Assembly (NCBI RefSeq): GCF_900445255.1
Contig: NZ_UAPU01000007.1
Coordinates: 822,001 to 886,000, forward strand
From: Anaerobiospirillum thomasii
Lineage (GTDB): Bacteria > Pseudomonadota > Gammaproteobacteria > Enterobacterales > Succinivibrionaceae
DNA length: 64,000 nucleotides
Direction of reading: 5' to 3'
The position numbers and the translations under genes were made by a program. Below, in pieces: positions 1 to 7,961 of the stretch (positions are counted from its first letter, which is position 1; every line of letters begins with the position of its first letter). The notes under the pieces were generated by a model. The model was not told the origin of the DNA. It searched no databases and worked only from the letters and a program-made list of their open reading frames with translations.

Positions 1-499
1 TCTCATCAGGTCTGGCCCCGGTCAGCTCCATATAGTGCCAAAGAGAATCAGGATATGGTTTTGGTCGGGCAACATCATCTGCACAGACTGCTATATCAAA
101 AAACTCTTTTATCACAGGCGGCATATAGTCACCTAAAATGCCCTGACCGTTTTTCTTTTTAACACGTGAGGTGACAATACCAAGTCTAAAGCCCATCTCC
201 TTTAGACGGCGCAGCACTGAGAGCATACCATCATAGACAGAGGCTGTATGTTCTCTTTTGTATACCTCCTCAAGCCATCTTGAGTACATTTTCTCATGCA
301 TACTCTCAGGTATCTCAAGAGATAGCAGTGTCTGTTTGCCAGGTATGCCAAAAAAGCGCCCTAAACTCTCTACAGTCTCCTGTGTCTCTGGATAAAATTC
401 TTTTAAAACCACATAAAGACCATGCATATTAGCCTCATGTGTATCAAATATAGTACCGTCAAGGTCAAAAATAATATGTTTATATGCTCTGCTGGCCAT
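1..499 (-). CDS. HAD-family phosphatase, 3' part cut by window edge
   Basis: No stop codon is reached before the left edge, so only the N-terminal part (about 166 residues) is visible. It opens with the HAD motif I nucleophile sequence HIIFDLDGT, continues through a helical cap, and has the motif II-type stretch LGIVTSRVKKK followed by a PKPYPDS loop near the edge. This arrangement fits phosphoglycolate phosphatase/pyrophosphatase-like HAD enzymes; the substrate cannot be told. The ATG at 499 overlaps the 3' end of trmO by 20 bases, so the two are probably translationally coupled in an rcsF-trmO-HAD operon. Confidence 0.8.
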   Translation of the reverse strand, partial: MASRAYKHIIFDLDGTIFDTHEANMHGLYVVLKEFYPETQETVESLGRFFGIPGKQTLLSLEIPESMHEKMYSRWLEEVYKREHTASVYDGMLSVLRRLKEMGFRLGIVTSRVKKKNGQGILGDYMPPVIKEFFDIAVCADDVARPKPYPDSLWHYMELTGARPDE

Positions 500-1238
500 T
501 TTCAATCCTTTTAATCTGTGTAACAGTCACACATTTAGAGCCTACTTTAAAGCGTATATCTAAATTCAAAACTATGGTCTGATATTCCCTTGCATCATCA
601 TCCCCCTTATAGGCAGGACGCGGATCCTGGGCTAAAATTTCTTTTAAAATCACAATTTCCCTGTCATTTAGCATATCTGTAGCACAGGCAAATTCCACAT
701 CCTTTAAAGGAGGAATGCTTGAGGCATAACCGCCTGTGGCATCTGATCTTATATCGACAAAAGGAATATAAGGCTTTATATCTATTATAGGAGTATTGTC
801 AACAAGATCGGCCCCTGAGACTACAAGTGTGGTTTTACCGTTTACAACCTCAATCTTTAAGAGCCTGACCACACTAAGTCCTATACGAGACGGTCTGAAA
901 GGTGAGCGGCTGGCAAAGACGCCCACATGGGTATTGCCCCCAAGGCGCGGCGGTCTTACTGTGGCCTTGAAGCGATCATAAGGCGCCCTGTCAAATAAAA
1001 ACAGTACATGTATATGTGAAAAGCCTTCAAGGCCTTCAAAGGCGCGCGGATCACTGTAGGGAGGATAAAAATGTATGGTGGATATAACAGAGGGGCACAG
1101 TACCGGCTGCCGCGGTACTGCAAATTTCTGCGCAAAAGGGCTTTTAATATAGCCTATGACATCTATATGCATCATAGAGCCTGCTCTGTCATCAATAGCT
1201 ACAGAGCGTATCTCATCTGTGTCCTGTGACAAATGCAT
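480..1238 (-). CDS. trmO: tRNA (N6-threonylcarbamoyladenosine(37)-N6)-methyltransferase TrmO
   Basis: TrmO (TsaA/YaeB family) methylates the t6A37 base of certain threonine tRNAs using S-adenosylmethionine. The family core is plain: IGYIKSPF near residue 29, KFAVPRQP, GLEGFSHIHVLF, RPPRLGG, FASRSPFRPSRIGLS and GADLVDNTPIIDIKPYIP. The 252-residue length is close to the E. coli protein. The ATG at 1238 has AGGAG only 3 bases upstream, which is tight; Met22 or Met23 just before the conserved core is a possible alternative start. It lies 6 bases downstream of rcsF, the same pairing as in E. coli. Confidence 0.93.
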   Translation of the reverse strand: MHLSQDTDEIRSVAIDDRAGSMMHIDVIGYIKSPFAQKFAVPRQPVLCPSVISTIHFYPPYSDPRAFEGLEGFSHIHVLFLFDRAPYDRFKATVRPPRLGGNTHVGVFASRSPFRPSRIGLSVVRLLKIEVVNGKTTLVVSGADLVDNTPIIDIKPYIPFVDIRSDATGGYASSIPPLKDVEFACATDMLNDREIVILKEILAQDPRPAYKGDDDAREYQTIVLNLDIRFKVGSKCVTVTQIKRIENGQQSI

Positions 1239-1244
1239 AAGCTC

Positions 1245-1625
1245 CTATCTGATCTTGTCGCCTCTGATATAGGCCTGTCCATAACATGTAACAGATTTAA
1301 GGCATGAAGGACTGTCAGTTACAACCACGCATTTATTGAACACTATGGCATTGGCACCCATCCTGGCTGCCTTGATGCGGGCATCAGTTCTGGCATCGGC
1401 CTCATTGGCTATAAAATCACGCTCATCCGCCTGACAGGACAGACCGCTGACAGAGCCTAAAGCTTTGGAGTTGTATTTTAAAAGCTCGTCTTTATCCATA
1501 ACATCAACAGCAGACGGGGTAAAATACTCTGCCACATTGTTAGGAGAGAGATTGGTATGAAATGAATAAGAAGAACACCCTGCCAGCATCGATGCTGCGA
1601 CTATGCATAAAATATGTGCTTTCAC
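1245..1625 (-). CDS. rcsF: RcsF, outer-membrane lipoprotein sensor of the Rcs envelope stress system
   Basis: The protein is 126 residues with a lipoprotein signal ending in LAGC (lipidated Cys17). The C-terminal half carries the four cysteines expected for the two RcsF disulfides (Cys64, Cys99, Cys108, Cys114) in family contexts such as LGSVSGLSCQA and the ANAIVFNKC stretch. RcsF passes signals of outer-membrane or peptidoglycan damage to IgaA and the RcsCDB phosphorelay; none of those partners is in this window. The start is GTG with CAGG upstream. The proline-rich linker of the E. coli protein is short here. It is followed immediately by trmO, as in Enterobacteria. Confidence 0.9.
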   Translation of the reverse strand: MKAHILCIVAASMLAGCSSYSFHTNLSPNNVAEYFTPSAVDVMDKDELLKYNSKALGSVSGLSCQADERDFIANEADARTDARIKAARMGANAIVFNKCVVVTDSPSCLKSVTCYGQAYIRGDKIR

Positions 1626-1657
1626 ATTAGACCTGCTATTTAATTATCACCTAAAAC

Positions 1658-1663
1658 ATTATA
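1658..1663 (-). promoter_or_regulatory. Candidate -10 box for rcsF-trmO
   Basis: On the minus strand a perfect TATAAT sits 32 bases upstream of the rcsF GTG, which would give a leader of about 26 bases. No good -35 hexamer is present at 16-18 bases, so this is a partial promoter call. Confidence 0.35.
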
Positions 1664-1691
1664 GCCATATTATGCAGATCTTTGATATAAG

Positions 1692-2657
1692 TTACGAGCT
1701 CTTAATTTTTTTCCTGATAATTTTTTTAACAGAGCTTTTGGCATAGGAGCTGACATTGGTAGCTCCGGCTACAGCCACACAGACACCAAGGGCTGTGGCT
1801 GCCGGCAGGCCTATGGTGGCAGCCACAGCGCCACCTGCCATGGCTCCTGCCTTTAGAGTTACCAGTGTGGCAGCTCCTGCAGATACATTTAATATTGCCT
1901 TATTGTCTGTAATTTTGCCAACCTGCTTTTTGGCAGTTCTGGCCACATCATTATCAAAGATGCCACTGTACACTCCGTCTTTTAACATATCATAGGTCTT
2001 AATCGCACCCTTTTGTACACTCTTTTTGTCAATTGATTTTACAAATTCCTTGGAGCTTGACAGTGAGTCTTTGACAACTGCCTTTATCTGTGGCATCAGG
2101 GGTGATTTTTCACTTTTTTGTGCCTCTTTGACATATAAAGCTTTAATTCTGCTCTCAAAGGACTGCACCTGCGCCTCATTGGCACAGTTTGAGGCAAGAG
2201 AACTGTCTATAAAGGAGCTTAGCGTCTTTACAAGCACATCAGATACAGGCACAAGCTTTAAAAGGCTGTGACCTTTGCCCTTAGATCCAAGATAGCCTAA
2301 AACAGCATCAGCTACAATGGCATACATATCCTGTACCTGATAGGATACAGCCTGACCTTCAATACACCAGTTTACAAAATGCTCGCAGTTGTTAAAGACA
2401 AGATTGTATCTATCTTCTCCAAGGCGGCTTAAAGCGCGCAATACACACTGACGTCTGTCATAAAGTCTGCTGTCATGCTCAACTAGCTCACAGCCTGACT
2501 CATTATCAGTAAAATCAGCAACTGTTACTATCTGCACTCCATGCTCCCTGTCATATTCAATGACAAAACCATTGCCCATATACAGACCATGATGTGTATA
2601 TAAAAGACGCCTTGAGCACAGATGATCGCCTATATTAAATTGTTCGTGCTTTAACAT
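1692..2657 (-). CDS. LRAT-domain (NlpC/P60-like thiol acyltransferase) protein with hydrophobic tail
   Basis: The N-terminal ~110 residues match the LRAT fold: a His in THHGLYMGNG (His22/23), then a strand region, then NCEHFVNWC, where Cys91 of NCEHF is the expected nucleophile. Characterised LRAT proteins are thiol acyltransferases or phospholipases; the bacterial ones are mostly unstudied. Residues ~120-245 are helical and Lys/Ser-rich. Residues ~250-305 are Ala/Gly-rich and hydrophobic and could form one or two membrane hairpins, ending in a very basic tail. I chose ATG 2657, which has AAGGA upstream, over a TTG at 2690. It is monocistronic, with a 66-base gap to rcsF. The substrate is unknown. 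Confidence 0.75.
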   Translation of the reverse strand: MLKHEQFNIGDHLCSRRLLYTHHGLYMGNGFVIEYDREHGVQIVTVADFTDNESGCELVEHDSRLYDRRQCVLRALSRLGEDRYNLVFNNCEHFVNWCIEGQAVSYQVQDMYAIVADAVLGYLGSKGKGHSLLKLVPVSDVLVKTLSSFIDSSLASNCANEAQVQSFESRIKALYVKEAQKSEKSPLMPQIKAVVKDSLSSSKEFVKSIDKKSVQKGAIKTYDMLKDGVYSGIFDNDVARTAKKQVGKITDNKAILNVSAGAATLVTLKAGAMAGGAVAATIGLPAATALGVCVAVAGATNVSSYAKSSVKKIIRKKIKSS

Positions 2658-3138
2658 ATTATCCTTATTTATTCTAAAAGCCTTTTTCAAACTTTATATA
2701 GCAATTGTAAAGTATGCAGCAAAGATGGTATTTATATCGGATCTTTTTTTTGCATCTTTGTATATATATTATGTTAAGACATGGGGCCCTTTGCCCTCTT
2801 TTACCCATCTTTTGTTAAATCTTTTTAGTTTTTTATCACCACTGAGGGCTCGTTTGTGCCTGTTTGTCTTACAAAATATAACTTTTTTTTGCCTATATTA
2901 AATACTTTTTAACTTATGTAAAGCATAGGTAAAATTTTTAACGCTTTTAGAAAAACTTTGCGTTAAGGCTGTGTAAAGTTGACCCCAAAAATTTTAGTTT
3001 TTGCCTAAATTCTTTTAATTATCAATTCTTTAACCTGATTTACACCATTTTAATATTGAGCTAAAAGCTCTCTTACACATCCTTTTTACAATGAGCGCAA
3101 CAAAAAAAACTTGTACAAAAAAATTTGGAGTTACAATC
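2658..3138. other. Divergent intergenic region between the LRAT gene and pstS
   Basis: This is about 480 bases of A/T-rich DNA that should hold the pst promoter. I see no canonical Pho box. The closest match is a pair of 7-base repeats spaced by 4 bases (TGTAAAG-CATA-GGTAAAA) at 2917-2934, in the reverse orientation. No small gene is supportable. Confidence 0.4.
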
Positions 3139-3942
3139 ATGAAAAAGGTTTTTTTACCACTTTATGCAGCTTTATTCTTATCAGTTCCTTTTGCAGCACA
3201 GGCTGCTGACAAGAGTGTATCAACTGATGGCTCTACCTCAATGGAGAAAGTAATAGGCTCATTAGGCGAGGCCTTCTCACAGAAGAATAAAGACATATCA
3301 TTTACCTACAACCCAACAGGCTCATCTGCAGGTATCAGTGCAGCTATGGAAGGCAGAGCCGACATCGGTCTTTCAAGCCGTGCCCTTAAAGATGATGAGT
3401 CACAGAAACTTGACTCAACCATTCTTGCCTATGACGGTATCGTAATTGTTGTTAACAAGAACAACAAGATTGACGACCTGTCCCTTGAGCAGGTAGGCAA
3501 GATATTCAGAGGGGAGATCAAAAACTGGAAGGAATTAGGCGGTCAGGACAAGGCTATTGTTCTTATCGGCCGTGAGGCAGGCTCTGGTACCCGTGACGGC
3601 TTTGAGAGCATCACCGAGACCAAGGGTCAGTGCAACTACCGTCAGGAGCTTACAGCAACTGGTGACGTTATCACCACTGTAGCCGGCAACGACAATGCCA
3701 TCGGTTATGCTTCACTTGCCTCAAAGACCAAGAAGGTCAAGATCCTCAACATCGACGGTGTAAAGCCTGATCACGACACCATTGCCTCAGGTCAGTACAA
3801 GATTCAAAGACCATTTGTTATGGTAACTGCCAAGAACAAGAAGTTATCAGACAGCGCCAAGGCCTTTATTGACTACGCTATGAGCGAGGAAGGCCGCGCT
3901 ATCTCTGTTAAAGCCGGTGTAATCCCTGCTTCAAACAAGTAA
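3139..3942 (+). CDS. pstS: PstS, periplasmic phosphate-binding protein
   Basis: PstS captures inorganic phosphate and delivers it to the PstCAB transporter. A signal peptide covers residues 1-22, ending AAQA before ADK. Mature-protein motifs include VSTDGSTSMEKV, NPTGSSAGISAAMEGRADIG, the phosphate-contacting GREAGSGTRDGFE and GYASLAS. At 267 residues it is shorter than E. coli PstS (346) and matches the compact PstS class. ATG 3139 is chosen over an in-frame ATG at 3091: it has GGAG 8 bases upstream and begins a normal signal peptide. It is the first gene of the pst-pho operon and is followed by a hairpin that may limit read-through. Confidence 0.96.
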   Translation: MKKVFLPLYAALFLSVPFAAQAADKSVSTDGSTSMEKVIGSLGEAFSQKNKDISFTYNPTGSSAGISAAMEGRADIGLSSRALKDDESQKLDSTILAYDGIVIVVNKNNKIDDLSLEQVGKIFRGEIKNWKELGGQDKAIVLIGREAGSGTRDGFESITETKGQCNYRQELTATGDVITTVAGNDNAIGYASLASKTKKVKILNIDGVKPDHDTIASGQYKIQRPFVMVTAKNKKLSDSAKAFIDYAMSEEGRAISVKAGVIPASNK

Positions 3943-3964
3943 TTATAAATTATTAAAACATCTG

Positions 3965-3990
3965 AAAAAGCCGCTGTTGTGCGGCTTTTC
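3965..3990 (+). terminator. Hairpin between pstS and pstC (attenuator-type terminator)
   Basis: Arms AAAAGCCGC (3966-3974) and GCGGCTTTT (3981-3989) enclose a 6-base loop, with a short T run. The position directly after pstS suggests partial termination or mRNA end protection, giving more binding protein than permease. The regulatory role is inference. Confidence 0.75.
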
Positions 3991-4004
3991 TTGAGAATAA
4001 TACA

Positions 4005-4886
4005 ATGCTAGCTTATAAAAAATCGCGCTTTAGAGTAGAGGATGTGGCAAGAATAATCTTTTTGCTGCTTGGTGTTTTAAATATTCTTTTTGTACTTATC
4101 ATCTGCCTGTATCTTATCTACGCAGGCCTGCCGGCCATTGGCAAAATTGGTGTTATAGATTTTCTTTTCGGATCATCCTGGGACAGCTCAGCTGAAGTCC
4201 CTAGCTTTGGTATTCTGCCATTTATTCTAACTTCCATATACGGTACAGCAGGAGCTATTGTACTTGGTCTGCCAATTGGCTTTTTCTCAGCAGTATATAT
4301 GGCCAAATGCGCCCCAAAGAAAGTACGCTCTACAGTTGAGCCTTTAATTGATCTGCTCTCAGGTATTCCTTCAGTAGTTTACGGTTTTATAGGCATGCTC
4401 TTTTTGGTGCCGCTTATAAAAGATATGTTCGATCTCGTGGATGGCGCTTCACTTTTTGCAGCAATCTTAGTTTTAACCATTATGATTCTGCCATCCATTA
4501 TTAAAATTTCAATTACAGCACTTGAGGCCGTACCGCCTGAGTATGAGCAGGCATCCTTAGCCCTTGGTGCCAATCATATTGAGACCTGCTTTAAAGTTGT
4601 GGTCCCTGCAGCAAAAGACGGTATTGCCGCTGCCGTGGTTTTGGGCGTAGGTCGTGCCATTGGTGAGGCTATGGCTGTAATGATGGTTGCAGGTAACGTG
4701 GCCAATATGCCCTCACTGTTTGAATCAGTACGCTTCCTGACCACAGCTGTGGCATCTGAAATGGCCTATTCATCAGGCCTGCAAAGAGAGGCCCTCTTCT
4801 CCATCGCCCTGGTGCTCTTTGTCTTCATTCTCATGATTAATGCCTGTCTTAATCTGTTTTTAAAGCGCGGAACAAAACATGACTAA
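4005..4886 (+). CDS. pstC: PstC, phosphate ABC transporter permease
   Basis: PstC is one of two inner-membrane channel subunits of the high-affinity phosphate importer. Its 293 residues include about six membrane segments, starting with VARIIFLLLGVLNILFVLII near residue 14. The EAA loop that contacts PstB is visible as EYEQASLALGANHIETCFKVV. GIPSVVYGFIGM is a conserved Pst permease motif. The last 8 bases overlap pstA, so the two permease subunits are translationally coupled. Confidence 0.95.
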   Translation: MLAYKKSRFRVEDVARIIFLLLGVLNILFVLIICLYLIYAGLPAIGKIGVIDFLFGSSWDSSAEVPSFGILPFILTSIYGTAGAIVLGLPIGFFSAVYMAKCAPKKVRSTVEPLIDLLSGIPSVVYGFIGMLFLVPLIKDMFDLVDGASLFAAILVLTIMILPSIIKISITALEAVPPEYEQASLALGANHIETCFKVVVPAAKDGIAAAVVLGVGRAIGEAMAVMMVAGNVANMPSLFESVRFLTTAVASEMAYSSGLQREALFSIALVLFVFILMINACLNLFLKRGTKHD

Positions 4887-5733
4887 CAATCATTTACAAA
4901 GAAATATCTACAGCATCTGCATGCAGACTTTTATGTATGCAAGTGCCCTGGCAACAGTAGCTCTGGTCTTCTTTTTAATCTTCTATATTCTGACCAATGC
5001 TCTGCCATACTTTTCAGTAGATCTGATTTTTGACAAGCCAAGCTATCTTGATGAGACCATAGGTCTTATGCCAGATATCTTAAATACACTGTACATTATC
5101 TTCACTACACTGCTTTTGGTGCTGCCTTTAGGTGTTGGCGCTGCCATCTATCTTAATGAGTATGCCTCATCTAAAAAGCTGGTGCGTGTGATTGAATATG
5201 CAATTGAAACCCTCTCTGGCATTCCTTCTATTATCTACGGTCTTGTAGGTATGCTGGTGTTTGTACAGTTTTTAGGTTTTGAGACATCACTTATCTCAGG
5301 TGCTCTTACGCTTATGATTATGTCTCTGCCAACTTTAATTAGAACCACACAGGAGAGTTTAAGAACTGTACCTAACAGTTACAGAGACGGTGCCTTTGGT
5401 CTTGGCGCCAACAAGTTTTATGTAATACGCACTGTGATTTTACCATCGTGCACCGACGGCATTGTCTCTGGCTGTATCCTGGCCACAGGCCGTATGCTTG
5501 GCGAGTCGGCAGCTCTGCTCTTTACAGCAGGTTTTGCCCACGCTCTAAACGGATACTTTGATGCCATAGGCTCATCAGGCGCCACCCTCTCAGTTGCTCT
5601 TTATGTCTATGCCAAAGAGCAGGGAGAATTTGAAGTGGCCTTTGTTATTGCAGCCATACTGCTTGTAATGTGTTTTTTAATCAATATGCTCTCAACCCTG
5701 CTTGGCAGAAGAATGGCAGCTAAAAAGTATTAA
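4879..5733 (+). CDS. pstA: PstA, phosphate ABC transporter permease
   Basis: This is the second permease subunit of the phosphate importer, 284 residues and about six membrane segments. It shares the GIPSIIYGLVGMLVFVQFLG motif with PstC, and its EAA loop reads SYRDGAFGLGANKFYVIRTV. It overlaps pstC by 8 bases and is followed 16 bases later by pstB. Confidence 0.95.
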   Translation: MTNNHLQRNIYSICMQTFMYASALATVALVFFLIFYILTNALPYFSVDLIFDKPSYLDETIGLMPDILNTLYIIFTTLLLVLPLGVGAAIYLNEYASSKKLVRVIEYAIETLSGIPSIIYGLVGMLVFVQFLGFETSLISGALTLMIMSLPTLIRTTQESLRTVPNSYRDGAFGLGANKFYVIRTVILPSCTDGIVSGCILATGRMLGESAALLFTAGFAHALNGYFDAIGSSGATLSVALYVYAKEQGEFEVAFVIAAILLVMCFLINMLSTLLGRRMAAKKY

Positions 5734-5749
5734 TTAAAAAGAATTGTTA

Positions 5750-6520
5750 ATGGAAAATAAGAACATGGATAGTATTTTTGAAGTAAAGGATTTTAATCTC
5801 TACTATGGCGAGGCTCATGCCCTGCACAATATCAACATGAATATCAAAAAGAATGCAGTAACTGCGCTCATTGGTCCATCAGGCTGCGGCAAGTCTACCT
5901 TTATCAAGACTTTAAACCGCATGAATGATCTTATCCCATCAGTACGCACCACTGGCAGCATACTCTACAAGGGGCAGGAAATTCTTGACAGCAGAATAGA
6001 TGTTACAGAGCTGCGCACACAGGTTGGTATGGTGTTCCAAAAGCCAAATCCATTTGCCATGTCTGTTTATGACAATATTGCCTACGGTCCGCGCATTCAC
6101 GGCATCAAGAAAAAATCAGAGCTTGATGAGATTGTTGAGACTTCATTAAAGGATGCAGCTATTTTTGATGAGTTAAAGGACAGATTAAAAAGCCCTGCCC
6201 TGTCACTCTCTGGCGGTCAGCAGCAGAGACTGTGCATTGCCCGTGCTCTTGCTGTAAAGCCTGATGTACTGCTTATGGATGAGCCAACCTCAGCTTTAGA
6301 TCCAATCTCTACCTCCAAAATCGAGGATTTAACCGACAGATTAAAAGAGCGCTACAGTATTGTTATTGTAACGCACAATATGCAGCAGGCTTTGCGTATT
6401 GCCGATGACACCGCCTTCTTCTTACTTGGCGATCTTATTGAGTTCAACAGCACTGTCAACATCTTTGATCACCCTCAGGATAAGAGAACTGAAGACTATA
6501 TTACAGGACGTTTTGGTTAG
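5750..6520 (+). CDS. pstB: PstB, phosphate ABC transporter ATPase
   Basis: This is the cytoplasmic ATPase driving phosphate import. It has Walker [11 protein letters not shown]-loop MVFQKPNPF (a Pst hallmark), signature [16 protein letters not shown], Walker [15 protein letters not shown] and the switch His in VIVTHNM. It is 256 residues from ATG 5750, close to the E. coli protein. A TTG at 5744 and an ATG at 5765 are also in frame; alignment to PstB favours 5750 or 5765. PstB also signals phosphate status to PhoR through PhoU, whose gene follows 9 bases later. Confidence 0.95.
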   Translation: MENKNMDSIFEVKDFNLYYGEAHALHNINMNIKKNAVTALIGPSGCGKSTFIKTLNRMNDLIPSVRTTGSILYKGQEILDSRIDVTELRTQVGMVFQKPNPFAMSVYDNIAYGPRIHGIKKKSELDEIVETSLKDAAIFDELKDRLKSPALSLSGGQQQRLCIARALAVKPDVLLMDEPTSALDPISTSKIEDLTDRLKERYSIVIVTHNMQQALRIADDTAFFLLGDLIEFNSTVNIFDHPQDKRTEDYITGRFG

Positions 6521-6529
6521 GAGGTTTTT

Positions 6530-7186
6530 ATGCGTAACAAATATACAGCTCAGTTAAAGGCTTTAAACGATGCTCTTATTGATATGGGCAATATGTGTCA
6601 AAATGCCATATCTCTCTCCTGCCAGGCTTTAAGCTCAGGAGATCTGGAGCTTGCCAACAAGATTTTTGCCTCAGATGATATGGTAGACAAGCAAGAGCGC
6701 GACATTGAGAGCATGTGTCTGTCTCTTATATTACATCAGCAGCCTGTGGCCTCTGATCTGCATGCCATTTCAGCTGCCCTCAAGATGATTACCGATCTTG
6801 AAAGAATTGGCGATCATGCCTGTGATATTGCCGAGATTATGCTGCACAACAAATCAGGTACCCTGACTATGCTCCATGAAATTGAAAACATGGGATCATG
6901 TGTAGTAACCATGCTGCACACAGCTATTGAGGCCTATATCAAAAGAGATCTTGATATGGCAAGAGGTGTCTATGATCTTGATGATGAGGTTGACACCATG
7001 TTCTTTAATATCAAAGAGCATCTTATTGAAAAACTAAAGTCAGACAGTGCCAGCATTGGTCATGATGTCCTTGATGTGTTGATGGTTGCAAAATACCTTG
7101 AGCGCATAGGCGATCACGCCTGCAATGTTGCAGGCTGGGTGGTCTTTGCCATCACAGGTGAGCATAAGCATCAAAATCAGCCTTAG
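6530..7186 (+). CDS. phoU: PhoU, phosphate signalling and transport regulator
   Basis: PhoU links the Pst transporter to the PhoR kinase and represses the Pho regulon when phosphate is plentiful. Its 218 residues form two repeated three-helix bundles, each with the metal-binding E/DxxxD-type motif in the contexts DLERIGDHACDIAE (about residue 85) and YLERIGDHACNVAG (about residue 190). A strong GGAGG ribosome binding site precedes ATG 6530. Its place between pstB and phoB fits the one-operon reading. Confidence 0.95.
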   Translation: MRNKYTAQLKALNDALIDMGNMCQNAISLSCQALSSGDLELANKIFASDDMVDKQERDIESMCLSLILHQQPVASDLHAISAALKMITDLERIGDHACDIAEIMLHNKSGTLTMLHEIENMGSCVVTMLHTAIEAYIKRDLDMARGVYDLDDEVDTMFFNIKEHLIEKLKSDSASIGHDVLDVLMVAKYLERIGDHACNVAGWVVFAITGEHKHQNQP

Positions 7187-7194
7187 CCATAAAA

Positions 7195-7234
7195 AACAGA
7201 CATGAAAATGTAACAATAGCTTTTTATGTCTGTT
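7195..7234 (+). other. Inverted repeat in the phoU-phoB gap
   Basis: Perfect 9-base arms AACAGACAT (7195-7203) and ATGTCTGTT (7226-7234) are separated by 22 bases, between the phoU stop and the phoB ribosome binding site. No T run follows, so it is not a standard terminator. It could be an RNA structure or a protein-binding dyad for an internal phoB promoter. Confidence 0.4.
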
Positions 7235-7265
7235 AAAATTAAAAAAAATGTAAGCGAGGATAAAT

Positions 7266-7934
7266 ATGATCTATTGTGTAGAGGATGATGCCAGCATACG
7301 TGAAATTGAAGTGTATACACTCCAGTCCATGGGCTTTGAGGCCAGAGGCTTTGAAAATGCCACCTCTTTTTTTTCAGCTCTTGATAAAGAACAGCTGCCT
7401 GATCTTATAGTACTTGATGTAATGCTGCCAGATCTTGACGGCATTGAGATTCTAAAGCGCATCAGAAAGAATCCTAAAACCAAAGATCTTCCTATAATCA
7501 TGGCCACAGCCAAGGATGCTGAAATTGACAAGATTCAGGCTCTGGATCTTGGGGCTGATGACTATCTTGCCAAACCTTTTTCCATGATGGAGATGGTGGC
7601 AAGAGCCAAGGCAGTGCTGCGCCGCTATGTAAGAGAAGCTCCTCAGACACTGCAGATTGAAGGTTTGCATATTGATGAACTTAGCTACAGTGTCTCTATC
7701 AACAATAAAAACCTTGATCTGACTTTAAAAGAGTATGAACTGTTACTGCTTTTAATCAAACATCAGGGTCGTGTCTACTCACGCGATCAGATTTTAGATC
7801 AGATCTGGGGTACAGATTATGACGGCGAGAGCCGTACCGTAGATGTACACATCAGAACCCTCAGATCAAAATTAGGTCCTATGGACTATATTATAAAAAC
7901 AGTACGAGGTGTCGGTTACAAAGCCGAGCTTTAA
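7266..7934 (+). CDS. phoB: PhoB, phosphate-regulon response regulator
   Basis: This is an OmpR/PhoB-family activator of 222 residues. The receiver domain has the acidic pair ED at residues 6-7, phospho-acceptor Asp51 in VLDVMLPD and the conserved Lys in DYLAKPF. A winged-helix DNA-binding domain follows, with LTLKEYELLLLLIKH and the DVHIRTLRSKLG recognition region. Placement between phoU and phoR, rather than homology alone, supports PhoB over other OmpR members. GAGGA lies upstream of ATG 7266. Confidence 0.9.
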   Translation: MIYCVEDDASIREIEVYTLQSMGFEARGFENATSFFSALDKEQLPDLIVLDVMLPDLDGIEILKRIRKNPKTKDLPIIMATAKDAEIDKIQALDLGADDYLAKPFSMMEMVARAKAVLRRYVREAPQTLQIEGLHIDELSYSVSINNKNLDLTLKEYELLLLLIKHQGRVYSRDQILDQIWGTDYDGESRTVDVHIRTLRSKLGPMDYIIKTVRGVGYKAEL

Positions 7935-7961
7935 AAAAAGCCGCCTCATACAGGCCCTTTT

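Noticed and set aside
796-981. Plus-strand open frames across minus-strand genes such as trmO
   Set aside because: They are shadows in other frames, with no ribosome binding sites or domain content.
3091-3138. Upstream ATG for PstS
   Set aside because: It would put 16 basic residues ahead of a complete signal peptide; ATG 3139 has a good ribosome binding site.
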